From: Ignavibacteriota bacterium
Lineage (GTDB): Bacteria > Bacteroidota > Ignavibacteria > Ignavibacteriales > Ignavibacteriaceae
NCBI GenBank assembly: GCA_013285425.1
Contig: CP053447.1
Location: 750,001 to 814,000 of the forward strand
Length of the DNA stretch: 64,000 bases
Reading direction: 5' to 3'
Made by a program: the position numbers and the translations under genes. Shown here in pieces: positions 27,371 through 36,642 of this stretch (the stretch's first letter is position 1; each line of letters opens with the position of its first letter). The notes below the pieces were generated by a model that was not told the origin of the DNA, did not search any database, and saw only the letters and a list, made by a program, of their open reading frames with translations.

Positions 27371-29551
27371 ATGCATCAATTTAAGGATTTAAATTCTGCT
27401 CAATTAGAAGCAGTAGAATATACTGAGGGACCTCAAATTATTGTTGCAGGGGCAGGTTCCGGTAAAACAAAAGTTCTTACATATAAAATAGCTTATTTAT
27501 TAAAGAAGAATTTTTCACCAGAATCTATATTAGCTCTTACCTTTACAAATAAAGCTGCTAATGAAATGAAGGAGAGAATTAAAGAGCTGATAGGTAAAAA
27601 AGCTGATAATTTATGGATGGGGACTTTTCATTCAATTTTCGCAAAGATATTGCGGACTGAAGCAAAGCATATCAATTATAAAAGTAATTTTTCCATATAC
27701 GATACAATTGATTCCCTTTCACTTGTATCGAATATTATGACTGATCTGAATATTGATATTGATAAATTCACACCGAACTCTATACGGCATCGTATAAGTT
27801 TTCTAAAAAATTATATGATAACACCTGAAGAATACCGGAAAAATCAGGTCAAGTCATTCCTTGATGAAAAAATATCAGATGTATTTTTTGAATACCAAAA
27901 GCGTTTGGTAGAATTTAATGCGATGGACTTTGATGATCTGCTTCTAAAACCAATTGAGCTTTTTAATGATAAGAAGAGTATTCATCAAAAGTATAAATCA
28001 CGATTTGAATATCTGCTGGTTGATGAGTTTCAGGATACTAATAAAGCACAATATGAATTATTAAAATTGTTGGTTTCCAAAAATGGCTTAATCTCTGTCG
28101 TCGGTGATGATGCACAAAGTATCTATAGCTGGAGAGGCGCCAATATTGGTAATATGCAGGATTTCAGAAAGGATTTTCCGAAGTTCAAATTATTTAAACT
28201 TGAACAGAATTACAGATCAACAAAGATGATACTGAAAGCCGCGGATTCGGTAATTAAAAATAACAGCGAACAGGTTCCTAAAACTTTATGGACTGAGAAC
28301 GAAGAAGGAGAACCTGTAATGCTTCTTAAGTGCGCAGATGAAAAAGATGAAGCATCTCAAATTGCTAAGTACATCAAACAGGAAGCTTCAAAGAAAAAAA
28401 TTTCTTTTAAAGATTTTGCAATCTTGTATCGTACAAATGCTCAATCCCGGGCAATGGAGGATATTTTCCGAAAAGAAAAAATACCTTATACTATTATCGG
28501 CGGGCTTGAGTTTTATAAACGCAAAGAAGTTAAAGATGTAGTTGCTTATTTAAGAGTAATTTCAAATCAGAATGATGAAGAAAGTTTACTCAGGATTATG
28601 AACTTTCCTCAAAGAGGAATCGGCAGTACTACAATTGTCCGTATGATTGCATTTGCACGAAAACATAATATCACTTTATTTCAGACTATGGGAAGAGTGT
28701 TTGAAGTAATTGATATAAAAGAAAGAATTCAGAAGAATGTAAAACAATTTAAAACTCTATTAGATAAATATATTTCGTTAAAAGACCAATTATCTGTTGG
28801 TGAACTTACCAGAGCTATGGTTGATGATCTGGCTCTGATACGAATGTTTAAAGAAGAAGCAACTCAGGAATCACTGCAGCGGATGGAAAACATTAATCAA
28901 CTGCTTGCTTCCTTAAATGAATTTTCTGAAGTGAACTCTGATGCTAAACTGGAACAGTTTCTGGAGGAAGTTTCTCTTATTGCAGATGTTGATAATTATA
29001 AAGAGGATAAGAATTGTGTTACACTTTTAACAGTGCATTCTGCAAAGGGGCTTGAGTGGCCTGTTGTGTTTGTAAGCGGATGCGAAGAGGAAGTTTTTCC
29101 TATTGCAAATAAATTTTTAAGCGATGCATCGGTAAGTGAAGAAAGAAGATTGTTTTATGTTGCGTTAACCCGTGCACAGAAAAAAGCTTATATCACACAC
29201 GCAAGATCACGTTATAGATTTGGTGAAGTAGCTTATCAAAGCAGATCAAGATTTATTGATGAACTTGATCCTGCTACGTATAAAGAACTGAATGGCGGAT
29301 TTAACAGAAAAGCTAATCGTAAAACAAAAAAAGAGATGTACTATGAATATTTTGAGAAGGTTGGTTACGAAAGTTTTGATAATGATGGCGCAACTCTGAA
29401 GATCGGAAGCAGAGTAATGCATGATAAATTTGGATTAGGAAAAGTTATTGACGTTACTGGAGCCGGAGATATGACTAAAGCAACAGTCCATTTTGAAGGA
29501 AATAATGTTAAACAATTAATGCTTAAATTTGCTAAACTTAAAGTATTATAA
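27371..29551 (+). CDS. uvrD: UvrD/PcrA-family DNA helicase
   Basis: A 726-residue superfamily 1A 3'-5' helicase for nucleotide excision and mismatch repair or replication-fork clearing. In order: Q-motif LNSAQLEAVEY, Walker A GAGSGKTK, motif Ia LTFTNKAANEM, Walker B VDEFQDTN, motif III GDDAQSIYSWRGA, motif IV LEQNYRST, motif V VHSAKGLEWPVVF and motif VI VALTRAQKK. The last 50 residues form a Tudor-like domain (GSRVMHDKFGLGKVI), as in PcrA. The start ATG at 27371 follows an AGAAAGAG stretch. Confidence 0.94.
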   Translation: MHQFKDLNSAQLEAVEYTEGPQIIVAGAGSGKTKVLTYKIAYLLKKNFSPESILALTFTNKAANEMKERIKELIGKKADNLWMGTFHSIFAKILRTEAKHINYKSNFSIYDTIDSLSLVSNIMTDLNIDIDKFTPNSIRHRISFLKNYMITPEEYRKNQVKSFLDEKISDVFFEYQKRLVEFNAMDFDDLLLKPIELFNDKKSIHQKYKSRFEYLLVDEFQDTNKAQYELLKLLVSKNGLISVVGDDAQSIYSWRGANIGNMQDFRKDFPKFKLFKLEQNYRSTKMILKAADSVIKNNSEQVPKTLWTENEEGEPVMLLKCADEKDEASQIAKYIKQEASKKKISFKDFAILYRTNAQSRAMEDIFRKEKIPYTIIGGLEFYKRKEVKDVVAYLRVISNQNDEESLLRIMNFPQRGIGSTTIVRMIAFARKHNITLFQTMGRVFEVIDIKERIQKNVKQFKTLLDKYISLKDQLSVGELTRAMVDDLALIRMFKEEATQESLQRMENINQLLASLNEFSEVNSDAKLEQFLEEVSLIADVDNYKEDKNCVTLLTVHSAKGLEWPVVFVSGCEEEVFPIANKFLSDASVSEERRLFYVALTRAQKKAYITHARSRYRFGEVAYQSRSRFIDELDPATYKELNGGFNRKANRKTKKEMYYEYFEKVGYESFDNDGATLKIGSRVMHDKFGLGKVIDVTGAGDMTKATVHFEGNNVKQLMLKFAKLKVL

Positions 29552-29585
29552 TAATCTGATTTTAATTTAACAGGAGTAGTTACAA

Positions 29586-30728
29586 ATGACGTATGCACCT
29601 AAGAAACTTGCAATATTAGTAGGTGGAGGACCGGCGCCGGGCATTAATAGTGTTATCGGTGCTACAACAATTAGAGCAGCAGTTGAAGGAGTTGATGTTA
29701 TAGGAATTAAAGATGGCTTTCAATGGATAATGCAGGGAGATATAAACCATGTGAAGGACCTTACTATACACAATGTCAGCAGAATCCATTTTAGAGGAGG
29801 ATCTTATATAGGAATTTCAAGAGCAAATCCAACAAAGGATCCTAAACACTTAGAAAATACAGTTATTTCTTTGCTAAGGCTTAATGTTGATAAACTTATA
29901 ACTATCGGCGGTGATGATACTGCTTACAGCGCACTTAAAGTTAATGAAATGGCTTCCGGAAGAATTAAGGTCGTTCATGTTCCAAAGACAATTGATAATG
30001 ATCTTGACCTGCCGCATGGAATCCCGACTTTCGGTTTTCATACTGCAAGACATATTGGTGTAGAACTGGTTAAAAATCTGATGGTTGATGCACAAACAAC
30101 TTCAAGATGGTATTTTGTTATTTCGATGGGTAGAAAAGCCGGACATCTTGCACTTGGAATTGGTAAAGCAACCGGAGCTACATTAACTTTAATTCCTGAG
30201 GAGTTTTCTAATAAAAAAATAAAATTATCTCATATTGTAGATATTCTTGTCGGTGCAATCATTAAAAGATTAAGTTATGGTAAGCCTGATGGCGTTGCGA
30301 TTATTGCCGAAGGACTGGTTGAACATCTTGATACTTCAGACTTAGATACTTTAGTGGAAATAGAAAGAGATGCACATGATAATATCAGAATTGCGGAGAT
30401 AAATTTTGGTGAAATATTAAAAGCGAAAGTTCAGGAGAGATTAAAGGAATTTGGATTAAAGTCCACAATAGTTGCAAAGAATATTGGTTATGAGCTAAGA
30501 TGTGCTGATCCGATTCCCTTTGATATGGAATATACAAGAGACCTTGGTTTTTCGGCTGCTCAGTTTATTTTATCAGAAGGAAGCGGTGCAATGGTATCAA
30601 TACAGAATGGTATGTTTGTACCGATGTACTTTAAAGATATAATTGATCCGGCAACTATGAAAACCAAAGTAAGGATGGTAGATCCGGCATCAGAAAGCTT
30701 TTTATATAGCAAGACACTATATGCTTAG
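29586..30728 (+). CDS. 6-phosphofructokinase, diphosphate-dependent type
   Basis: A 380-residue PFK-family enzyme of glycolysis. The phosphoryl-donor motif reads GGDDT (108-112), with Asp where ATP-dependent enzymes have Gly (GGDGS). The catalytic motif reads PKTIDND (133-139), with Lys where ATP enzymes have Gly. Both substitutions are the known marks of pyrophosphate-dependent PFKs, so it probably uses PPi and works reversibly. MGRKAGHLAL is the fructose-6-phosphate region. An AGGAG lies upstream of the ATG. The next small gene overlaps its last 8 nt. Confidence 0.88.
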   Translation: MTYAPKKLAILVGGGPAPGINSVIGATTIRAAVEGVDVIGIKDGFQWIMQGDINHVKDLTIHNVSRIHFRGGSYIGISRANPTKDPKHLENTVISLLRLNVDKLITIGGDDTAYSALKVNEMASGRIKVVHVPKTIDNDLDLPHGIPTFGFHTARHIGVELVKNLMVDAQTTSRWYFVISMGRKAGHLALGIGKATGATLTLIPEEFSNKKIKLSHIVDILVGAIIKRLSYGKPDGVAIIAEGLVEHLDTSDLDTLVEIERDAHDNIRIAEINFGEILKAKVQERLKEFGLKSTIVAKNIGYELRCADPIPFDMEYTRDLGFSAAQFILSEGSGAMVSIQNGMFVPMYFKDIIDPATMKTKVRMVDPASESFLYSKTLYA

Positions 30729-30948
30729 ATTAAATCAGGCTGATTTTGCTGATCCGCATGAACTGGCTAAACTTGCAGCAACAGCAGGGATATCAATTGA
30801 AGCATTCAAACAGAGCTTTGGTTATCTGATTGAAAATGATCTTTTATATCAGTTTATTAAACAAGGTATTTTTGCGATTGATGCTACCGAATCAAATTTA
30901 GCTCACAGATACAGCGCTGACAGGGAAGAAGATCATTATAGCGAATAG
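30721..30948 (+). CDS. small protein coupled to the PFK gene
   Basis: A 75-residue acidic protein of unknown function. It starts inside the last codons of the PFK gene (8-nt overlap) and ends just before a strong terminator, so it is clearly part of that transcript. Its predicted helices (ELAKLAATAGISIEAFKQSF) resemble a small helical binding module. A frameshifted C-terminal extension of PFK is less likely because PFK is already full length. A regulatory or stabilising partner of PFK is possible but unproven. Confidence 0.55.
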   Translation: MLRLNQADFADPHELAKLAATAGISIEAFKQSFGYLIENDLLYQFIKQGIFAIDATESNLAHRYSADREEDHYSE

Positions 30949-30968
30949 ATATTGTTTGTTTTATTCAG

Positions 30969-30994
30969 CCCGGGTTAATATCCCGGGTTTTTTT
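30969..30994 (+). terminator. intrinsic terminator after the PFK operon
   Basis: CCCGGG (30969-30974) pairs with CCCGGG (30982-30987) across a 7-nt loop, followed by seven T residues. Confidence 0.9.
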
Positions 30995-31013
30995 ATTTAA
31001 TAACACATCACTA

Positions 31014-31021
31014 TATATTTG
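31014..31021 (+). promoter_or_regulatory. FCB-type -7 box of the agmatine genes
   Basis: TATATTTG (TAnnTTTG) lies directly after the PFK terminator and 15 nt before the first ATG of the amidohydrolase gene. The short leader suggests translation with little or no Shine-Dalgarno help. A TTG start at 31019 would fall inside this box and is rejected. Confidence 0.5.
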
Positions 31022-31036
31022 TACATAAAACAAATT

Positions 31037-31939
31037 ATGATGAATATGAAAAACCATCCTAAAAAATTTAATGTAGGTTTAATTCAAATTAGCCTTTCAA
31101 AAAATCCCGACAGTAATTTAAATAAAGCAGTTGAATGGATAGAGAAGACTGCTGAAAAAGGTGCACAGGTAATCTGCTTACCTGAACTTTTCCGCTCGCA
31201 GTATTTCTGTCAATCAGAAGACATTAATTTTTTTGATTTAGCTGAAACTATTCCGGGTCCTTCTACTGATGCTATTTCTAAGATTGCTAAAAAACTTAAA
31301 GTAGTAGTGCTTGTTCCTCTTTTTGAAAAGCGGGCGGCGGGACTTTATCATAATTCAATTGCAGTGGTAAATACAAAAGGTGAAGTATCAGGTGTTTATC
31401 GAAAGATGCACATACCAGATGATCCTGCATTTTATGAAAAATTTTATTTTACTCCCGGTGATTTGGGTTTTAAATCTTTTGATACCGGGTTTGGGAATAT
31501 CGGAACATTGATTTGTTGGGATCAATGGTATCCGGAAGGTGCAAGATTAACTGCATTACAAGGCGCAAGTGTTCTGTTTTATCCGACTGCAATCGGCTGG
31601 CATCCGCATGAAAAAGAAAATCATGGCAAACCTCAGTTTGAAAGCTGGCAAACTATACAACGCTCACATGCAATTGCAAATGGGGTGTATGTCGCTTCAG
31701 TTAATAGAATTGGTCTTGAAAAGGAAACAAAAGATTCGGCAGGTATAGAGTTTTGGGGAAAAAGTTTTATCTGCGATCCTCAAGGTATCATTATAGCAGA
31801 AGCGTCGCACGATAAAGAAGAGATTTTGATTGCCGAAATTGATATTGATAGAATTGAATATATAAGACGCAATTGGCCCTTTTTAAGAGATAGAAGAATT
31901 GATTCTTACGGGGATATCAATAAGAGGTTCTTGAAATAA
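31037..31939 (+). CDS. aguB: N-carbamoylputrescine amidohydrolase
   Basis: A nitrilase-superfamily enzyme of about 300 residues that turns N-carbamoylputrescine into putrescine, CO2 and ammonia. The catalytic Glu-Lys-Cys triad is visible as LPELFRSQYFCQ, YRKMHIPDDP and LICWDQWYPE. ATGs at 31037, 31040 and 31046 are all possible starts; the first is given, with no clear ribosome binding site for any. The next gene supplies the preceding step, so together they make putrescine from agmatine. Confidence 0.9.
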   Translation: MMNMKNHPKKFNVGLIQISLSKNPDSNLNKAVEWIEKTAEKGAQVICLPELFRSQYFCQSEDINFFDLAETIPGPSTDAISKIAKKLKVVVLVPLFEKRAAGLYHNSIAVVNTKGEVSGVYRKMHIPDDPAFYEKFYFTPGDLGFKSFDTGFGNIGTLICWDQWYPEGARLTALQGASVLFYPTAIGWHPHEKENHGKPQFESWQTIQRSHAIANGVYVASVNRIGLEKETKDSAGIEFWGKSFICDPQGIIIAEASHDKEEILIAEIDIDRIEYIRRNWPFLRDRRIDSYGDINKRFLK

Positions 31940-31993
31940 AGTGCTGTATATACCTTATCAAATCCGTTTAAAAGAAATTTGATTTATTAAAAG

Positions 31994-33034
31994 ATGAAAA
32001 CAAAATTTAGATTACCTGCAGAGTGGGAATATCACGAAGCTACGTGGATTGGTTGGCCCGCAAATAAACAAGATTGGCCTGGTAAGTTTCAACCAATTCA
32101 ATGGGTCTATGGTGAAATTGTAAGATATATTTCACGTGCTGAAAAAGTTAGAATCATTGTGCAATCAAAAGAACATCAGAAAAAAGCAGAAATAGTTTTA
32201 AATGCAGTTGATGCTGATTTTTCCAATATCGAATTCTTTAAGCTTTCAACAGATAGAAGCTGGCTGAGAGATGCAGCACCTCAGTTTGTAAAGAATAAAA
32301 AGAATGAAACTGTTTTAGTAAAGTTCGGCTTTAATGCCTGGGCAAAGTACGGCAATTACAAACTTGATGATAAAATTCCGGCAATGATCTCCGATAAGCT
32401 TGGGTTAAAACTAGTTAAAGCCTTATACAAAAATCGAAATGTTGTGCTGGAAGGCGGCAGTATTGATTACAATGGTTTTGGAACAATAATAACTACAGAA
32501 GAGTGTTTAATGGATTCTGTAACTCAGGTGCGTAATCCCGGATTTACAAAAAAAGACTATGAAAAAGTTTTTGAAGAATATCTTGGAGTAACCAATGTTA
32601 TCTGGCTTAATAAAGGAATAGCAGGTGATGATACTCATGGTCATGTTGATGATATAACCAGATTCGTAAACAAGAATACAGTTGTTACAGTTATTGAGAC
32701 ACATCCAAACGATTCTAATTACATTCCTTTGATGGAAAACAAAGAGATTCTGGAATCAGCAAAACTTGAAGATGGTTCTGGTTTAGAAATTGTTGAATTG
32801 CCAATGCCTTTACCTGTTTTTTTTAAGGGTGAAAGATTACCTGCCAGTTATGCTAATTTTTATATTTCCAATTATGCTGTTTTAGTTCCAACATTTAACG
32901 ATCCAAATGACAAAACTGCATTGGGGATTTTATCTGAGTTGTTTCATGATCGTCCTGTAATAGGAATTCATGCTGTTGATTTGATCTGGGGACTTGGAAC
33001 GCTTCATTGTTTAACACACGAGCAGGTGTTCTAA
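31994..33034 (+). CDS. aguA: agmatine deiminase
   Basis: A 346-residue guanidino-group-modifying enzyme that converts agmatine to N-carbamoylputrescine and ammonia. It begins RLPAEWEYHEATWIGWP. The substrate-binding and catalytic marks are LEGGSIDYNG, DDTHGHVDD and the terminal GLGTLHCLTHEQ with the nucleophilic Cys. It follows aguB by 54 nt in the same direction. No arginine decarboxylase is in the window, so the agmatine source is elsewhere. Confidence 0.93.
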   Translation: MKTKFRLPAEWEYHEATWIGWPANKQDWPGKFQPIQWVYGEIVRYISRAEKVRIIVQSKEHQKKAEIVLNAVDADFSNIEFFKLSTDRSWLRDAAPQFVKNKKNETVLVKFGFNAWAKYGNYKLDDKIPAMISDKLGLKLVKALYKNRNVVLEGGSIDYNGFGTIITTEECLMDSVTQVRNPGFTKKDYEKVFEEYLGVTNVIWLNKGIAGDDTHGHVDDITRFVNKNTVVTVIETHPNDSNYIPLMENKEILESAKLEDGSGLEIVELPMPLPVFFKGERLPASYANFYISNYAVLVPTFNDPNDKTALGILSELFHDRPVIGIHAVDLIWGLGTLHCLTHEQVF

Positions 33035-33065
33035 CAGCATCTTTAAGATTGATTCTAATTTTACA

Positions 33066-33971
33066 TTAAAATCTTTTTAGCAGAGTCCTTTTATTATTAC
33101 CGATCTTTACCAATACCACTCCACCAATTATTATAACGGATGCGATAACAATGAAAAGATTCAATTGTTCATTCAGAAAAACCCATCCGAGAAAAAGTGC
33201 AATTACCGGATTAATATATGCGTAAGTTGAAACCAGTGAAAGAGGCAGGTGCTCAAGTGCGTAAATATATGAACCATAGCCAAAAATTGAGCCGAAGATA
33301 ATCAGATATGCCAAAGATAAAAAACCATCTTGAGTAAATTGTAAATGATTAAACTCACCAAGAATAAATCCCAAAATAACCTGAACACTTCCTGCAAACA
33401 GCATTTGAATTGAAGCGCTCATTAAAGGATGAACACTTACTTTTTTGTATTTAGAATAGACTGATCCCAAAGACCAAGCAATCACTGCACCAAGGATACA
33501 TAAAACACCGATCAAATATTTTGAATCAAAAATATACTTAAGATCGCCGCCAAAAATCAGAACAACACCTAAACCACCCACAATTAAACCTAAGATCGTT
33601 AATCGGCTTAACTTCGGTCCTTTGGGAAGTAAAGATTCAACCCCAACCATCCAGAAAGGAACAGTTGTGATAAGTAAAGCTGCTAATCCGCTTTCAATCC
33701 ATTGTTCTCCTACAACAACCAGCCCATTTCCGAAGCCAAGCAATGCAGTTCCAATTATCAAAATATGTTTTATGTCACCTTTTTTTGGAAGAGCTTTCTT
33801 TTTAAAAATTAAAATTGCAATTAAAAATAAACCCGCAGCAACCCATCTGAATCCTGCAAACAGCATTGGCGGCATTGTTTCAACCCCGATTCTGATAAAA
33901 AGATATGTCGTTCCCCAGATTATACATATTGCAATCCAGGCAAAGTATGCTTTGATATTTGGTTTATCCAT
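33066..33971 (-). CDS. EamA/DMT-superfamily transporter
   Basis: A 301-residue inner-membrane protein with ten predicted membrane segments in two EamA halves; the first begins WIAICIIWGTTYLFIRIG and the second repeat has IAWSLGSVYSKY. Members export metabolites or amino acids; the cargo is not shown by sequence. It converges on aguA with only 31 nt between the stops. A minus-strand TAnnTTTG box lies 17 nt upstream. Confidence 0.85.
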   Translation of the reverse strand: MDKPNIKAYFAWIAICIIWGTTYLFIRIGVETMPPMLFAGFRWVAAGLFLIAILIFKKKALPKKGDIKHILIIGTALLGFGNGLVVVGEQWIESGLAALLITTVPFWMVGVESLLPKGPKLSRLTILGLIVGGLGVVLIFGGDLKYIFDSKYLIGVLCILGAVIAWSLGSVYSKYKKVSVHPLMSASIQMLFAGSVQVILGFILGEFNHLQFTQDGFLSLAYLIIFGSIFGYGSYIYALEHLPLSLVSTYAYINPVIALFLGWVFLNEQLNLFIVIASVIIIGGVVLVKIGNNKRTLLKRF

Positions 33972-33987
33972 AAAAAAATTCTCTGTG

Positions 33988-33995
33988 CAAACTTA
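33988..33995 (-). promoter_or_regulatory. possible FCB-type -7 box of the DMT transporter gene
   Basis: Read on the minus strand the bases spell TAAGTTTG, fitting TAnnTTTG, 17 nt upstream of the ATG. No matching TTG at the -33 position was found. Confidence 0.35.
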
Positions 33996-34110
33996 ATTAA
34001 TATTAATTAAACTTTGATGTTTTTTACGGCTTGCAGTCATCAAATAGTTAAATCATTTATTCATTGTTAGAATCTTAATGAAGCAAATATCAAATCTAGT
34101 TTTTTTATGC

Positions 34111-34142
34111 TTGTAGATAATTCCATTAAGGCTTTATCTTTG
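34111..34142 (+). promoter_or_regulatory. FCB-type promoter of dsbD (TTG-N21-TATCTTTG)
   Basis: TTG (34111-34113) and TATCTTTG (34135-34142) are 21 nt apart, matching the FCB housekeeping promoter. The gene starts 31 nt after the box. Confidence 0.65.
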
Positions 34143-34172
34143 TTTTAATAAAATAAAATTTTAAGGATGCAA

Positions 34173-35966
34173 ATGACAAGATTACGATTTGTTGGCTATC
34201 TTTTACTCTTTATCGTTTTATCATTTCAGCAAATTATTTTTGCGCAGGGGAGTGATGTAGTTAAAATTGCTGTTAAAGAGTCTTCTGTAAAAGTTAGTCA
34301 GGGAGATGAATTTAAAACAACTCTCGAAATTACTATTGATCAAACCTGGCATATTAATTCCCAGAAACCTAACGATGATTTTTTAATCCCAAGCGAAATT
34401 ACTGCAAAGGGAAATGGTGTTAAGTTAATAAAGGTCATCTATCCTGAAGCACATAATATTAAACTCGCATTCTCTGAAGAATTGGTTTCAGTTTATGAAG
34501 GGACTGCATCTGCTAAATTAACTTTCAGAGTCGATAAAAATGCACCGGTTGGTAAACAGAAAGTTCTGGTTACACTTGATTATCAGGCTTGTAATGATAT
34601 GACTTGTATGCCGCCGAACGATGTAGCTGCTGAGTTTGAAATTGAAGTTGCTGAGAATCAATCAAAAGATACCTCTCAGGTAGCAGTTACTTCTGATACT
34701 GATGTGAAAGATTTGGAAAGCGATTTTGAGCAATTAAAGAAAAATTCTCAGCAGAGCCAATCTTCTGATGAAAATTCAATTGCTTCTACACTTGAAGGCA
34801 GCGGAATATTTCTCAGTTTAATTTTTGTATTTCTCGCCGGTCTTGCATTAAACCTTACTCCTTGCGTTTATCCTTTGATTCCAATTACAATAGGATATTT
34901 TGGAGGTCAAGCAGAAGGTAAAACAAGCCGACTTGTTCTGCTCGGTTTGTTGTATATGCTTGGTATGGCTTTAACTTATTCTGTTGTGGGAGTAATTACT
35001 TCACTTAGCGGTGCAGTGTTCGGTTCGCTTTTGCAAAACCCATTTGTGATAATAGTAATTGTTTTATTGTTTGTTGCATTGGCACTAAGCCAGTTTGGTG
35101 TTTATGAATTTAAATTACCGGATTCACTTGTTGCTAAAGCCGGTGGTGCTAAAGGCGGAACATTCGGAGCATTTTTTATGGGACTGACTATGGGTATTGT
35201 TGCTGCACCCTGCATTGGTCCGTTTGTGCTTGGATTAGTTACTTATGTTGCCGCAAAAGGAGACCCGCTTTATGGATTCCTTATGTTTTTTGTTCTTGCG
35301 CTCGGGCTGGGACTTCCATATTTGTTCCTTGCAATCTTTTCAGGTAAAATTAAAAGTTTACCAAGAGCAGGAATCTGGATGGAGGGAGTTAAGCACATTT
35401 TTGGTTTTATACTAATCGGAATGGCACTGTATTTCTTAGACCCAATTCTGCCAAAAGTTGTTCAGGGATATGTTTTACCAGTTTTTGGAATAATAGCTGC
35501 TTTGATACTTTTATTTATTGATAAAACTGCGAATGATGCAAAGGGATTCAGAACTTTTAAGACAGTATTTTCAGTTGTTGTGCTTGCATTATCAATTTAT
35601 GTACTTATCCCTTCTGAAAAACTTGAACCTGAATGGAAGCAATTCTCTATACACGGATATCAATCATCATTGAATAATAATGAAAGAATGGTTATTGATT
35701 TTTATGCCGATTGGTGTATCCCGTGCAAAGAATTAGATGCAATTACATTTTCAGATAAACGGGTAATTGAAAAGTTTGATCGCTTTACTGTTTACAAAGT
35801 AGATATGACAAAAAATAATGAGACCAATGAACAGCTCAGAAAAAAATTTAATGTAATCGGAATGCCGACTGTTCTGATTATTGATGCGAAAGGAAATGAA
35901 ACAAAACGAATAACCGGATTTGTAAACGCTGATGAGTTTTTAAGATATGTTTCTGATGTTGAGTAA
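34173..35966 (+). CDS. dsbD: thiol:disulfide interchange protein DsbD
   Basis: A 597-residue protein that passes electrons from cytoplasmic thioredoxin across the membrane to exported proteins. After the signal peptide comes the alpha domain with QACNDMTCMPP, a membrane domain with NLTPCVYPLIPIT and VAAPCIGPFV (the redox Cys pair), and a C-terminal thioredoxin domain with DWCIPCKE. All three cysteine pairs are present, so the relay should be complete. AAGGA sits about 6 nt before the ATG at 34173; an ATG at 34167 in the same frame is the alternative. Confidence 0.92.
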   Translation: MTRLRFVGYLLLFIVLSFQQIIFAQGSDVVKIAVKESSVKVSQGDEFKTTLEITIDQTWHINSQKPNDDFLIPSEITAKGNGVKLIKVIYPEAHNIKLAFSEELVSVYEGTASAKLTFRVDKNAPVGKQKVLVTLDYQACNDMTCMPPNDVAAEFEIEVAENQSKDTSQVAVTSDTDVKDLESDFEQLKKNSQQSQSSDENSIASTLEGSGIFLSLIFVFLAGLALNLTPCVYPLIPITIGYFGGQAEGKTSRLVLLGLLYMLGMALTYSVVGVITSLSGAVFGSLLQNPFVIIVIVLLFVALALSQFGVYEFKLPDSLVAKAGGAKGGTFGAFFMGLTMGIVAAPCIGPFVLGLVTYVAAKGDPLYGFLMFFVLALGLGLPYLFLAIFSGKIKSLPRAGIWMEGVKHIFGFILIGMALYFLDPILPKVVQGYVLPVFGIIAALILLFIDKTANDAKGFRTFKTVFSVVVLALSIYVLIPSEKLEPEWKQFSIHGYQSSLNNNERMVIDFYADWCIPCKELDAITFSDKRVIEKFDRFTVYKVDMTKNNETNEQLRKKFNVIGMPTVLIIDAKGNETKRITGFVNADEFLRYVSDVE

Positions 35967-36008
35967 ACTGTAAATGCTGTCCGCCGCTAAAATTTGATTA
36001 TCAATCCT

Positions 36009-36061
36009 GAGTGAAGCCGGGAACAGATAATTTTATACAGGATTATTCTTCGACTTCACTC
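36009..36061. repeat. imperfect palindrome resembling an intergenic repeat
   Basis: GAGTGAAG (36009-36016) and CTTCACTC (36054-36061) are perfect arms with partly complementary flanks. The arm sequences resemble the GAGTGAAGxCGAAG / CTTCGACTTCACTC palindromes often scattered between genes in FCB genomes. Only one copy is seen in this window, so its repetitive nature is inferred. Confidence 0.35.
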
Positions 36062-36089
36062 GATTTAATTTTAATAAATATATTTCAAG

Positions 36090-36119
36090 AAGCTTAATTC
36101 TTTTAAGCTTTTTATTTTT
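36090..36119 (+). terminator. intrinsic terminator after dsbD
   Basis: AAGCTTAA (36090-36097) pairs with TTAAGCTT (36103-36110) over a 5-nt loop, followed by TTTATTTTTT. The T-run overlaps the end of the convergent mscL gene. Confidence 0.75.
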
Positions 36120-36510
36120 TCAGCAAATCTCTGATTTCAGTTAGCAGTTTAACATCTGCCGGGGGTTCGGGTGGTGCAGCAGGTGCTTCTTCCTGTTTCT
36201 TCTTCAATGAGTTCATTGCTTTAATTGCCATAAAGATTGCAAATGCAATAATTAAAAAGTCAATAATTGTATTTATAAACATACCATATTTCAGAAGTAC
36301 GGGTTCGACACCTTCGGAGCCTTCTTTAATTGTGATAGCAAGATTAGAAAAATCCATTCCACCAAGTAAAATTCCGATTGGAGGCATAATTACATCAGCA
36401 ACAAAAGATGAAACGATCTTGCCAAAAGCACCGCCGATTATAATACCAACAGCCATATCTACAACATTGCCCCTCATTGCAAACTCTTTAAATTCTTTAA
36501 TCATACTCAT
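36112..36510 (-). CDS. mscL: large-conductance mechanosensitive channel
   Basis: A 132-residue inner-membrane channel that opens under osmotic downshock. TM1 is preceded by [20 protein letters not shown], the family signature. TM2 lies near residues 75-100, and a charged helical tail (EIRDLLKK) closes the protein. The length is normal. AAGGA precedes the ATG at 36510. Confidence 0.95.
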   Translation of the reverse strand: MSMIKEFKEFAMRGNVVDMAVGIIIGGAFGKIVSSFVADVIMPPIGILLGGMDFSNLAITIKEGSEGVEPVLLKYGMFINTIIDFLIIAFAIFMAIKAMNSLKKKQEEAPAAPPEPPADVKLLTEIRDLLKK

Positions 36511-36590
36511 TGTATTTCCTTTCAGTAAAATTTTTTAAATAGTTAGTTATAATGAACTGACAGACAAAGATAAAAATTAAGCGGCTATAT

Positions 36591-36625
36591 AAAAAGAAAC
36601 CGCAGTGATTAAGCTGCGGTTTCTT
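36591..36625 (-). terminator. intrinsic terminator after the T9SS protein gene
   Basis: AAGAAACCGCAG (36594-36605) pairs with CTGCGGTTTCTT (36614-36625) over an 8-nt loop. On the minus strand it is followed by T residues, 18 nt after the stop of the gene at 36643-38013. Confidence 0.88.
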
Positions 36626-36642
36626 ATAATCAGAAAAAGTAA

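Noticed and set aside
33040..33085. Bidirectional terminator between aguA and the DMT transporter gene
   Set aside because: AAGATT/AATCTT arms are short and widely spaced, and they overlap the end of the DMT gene.
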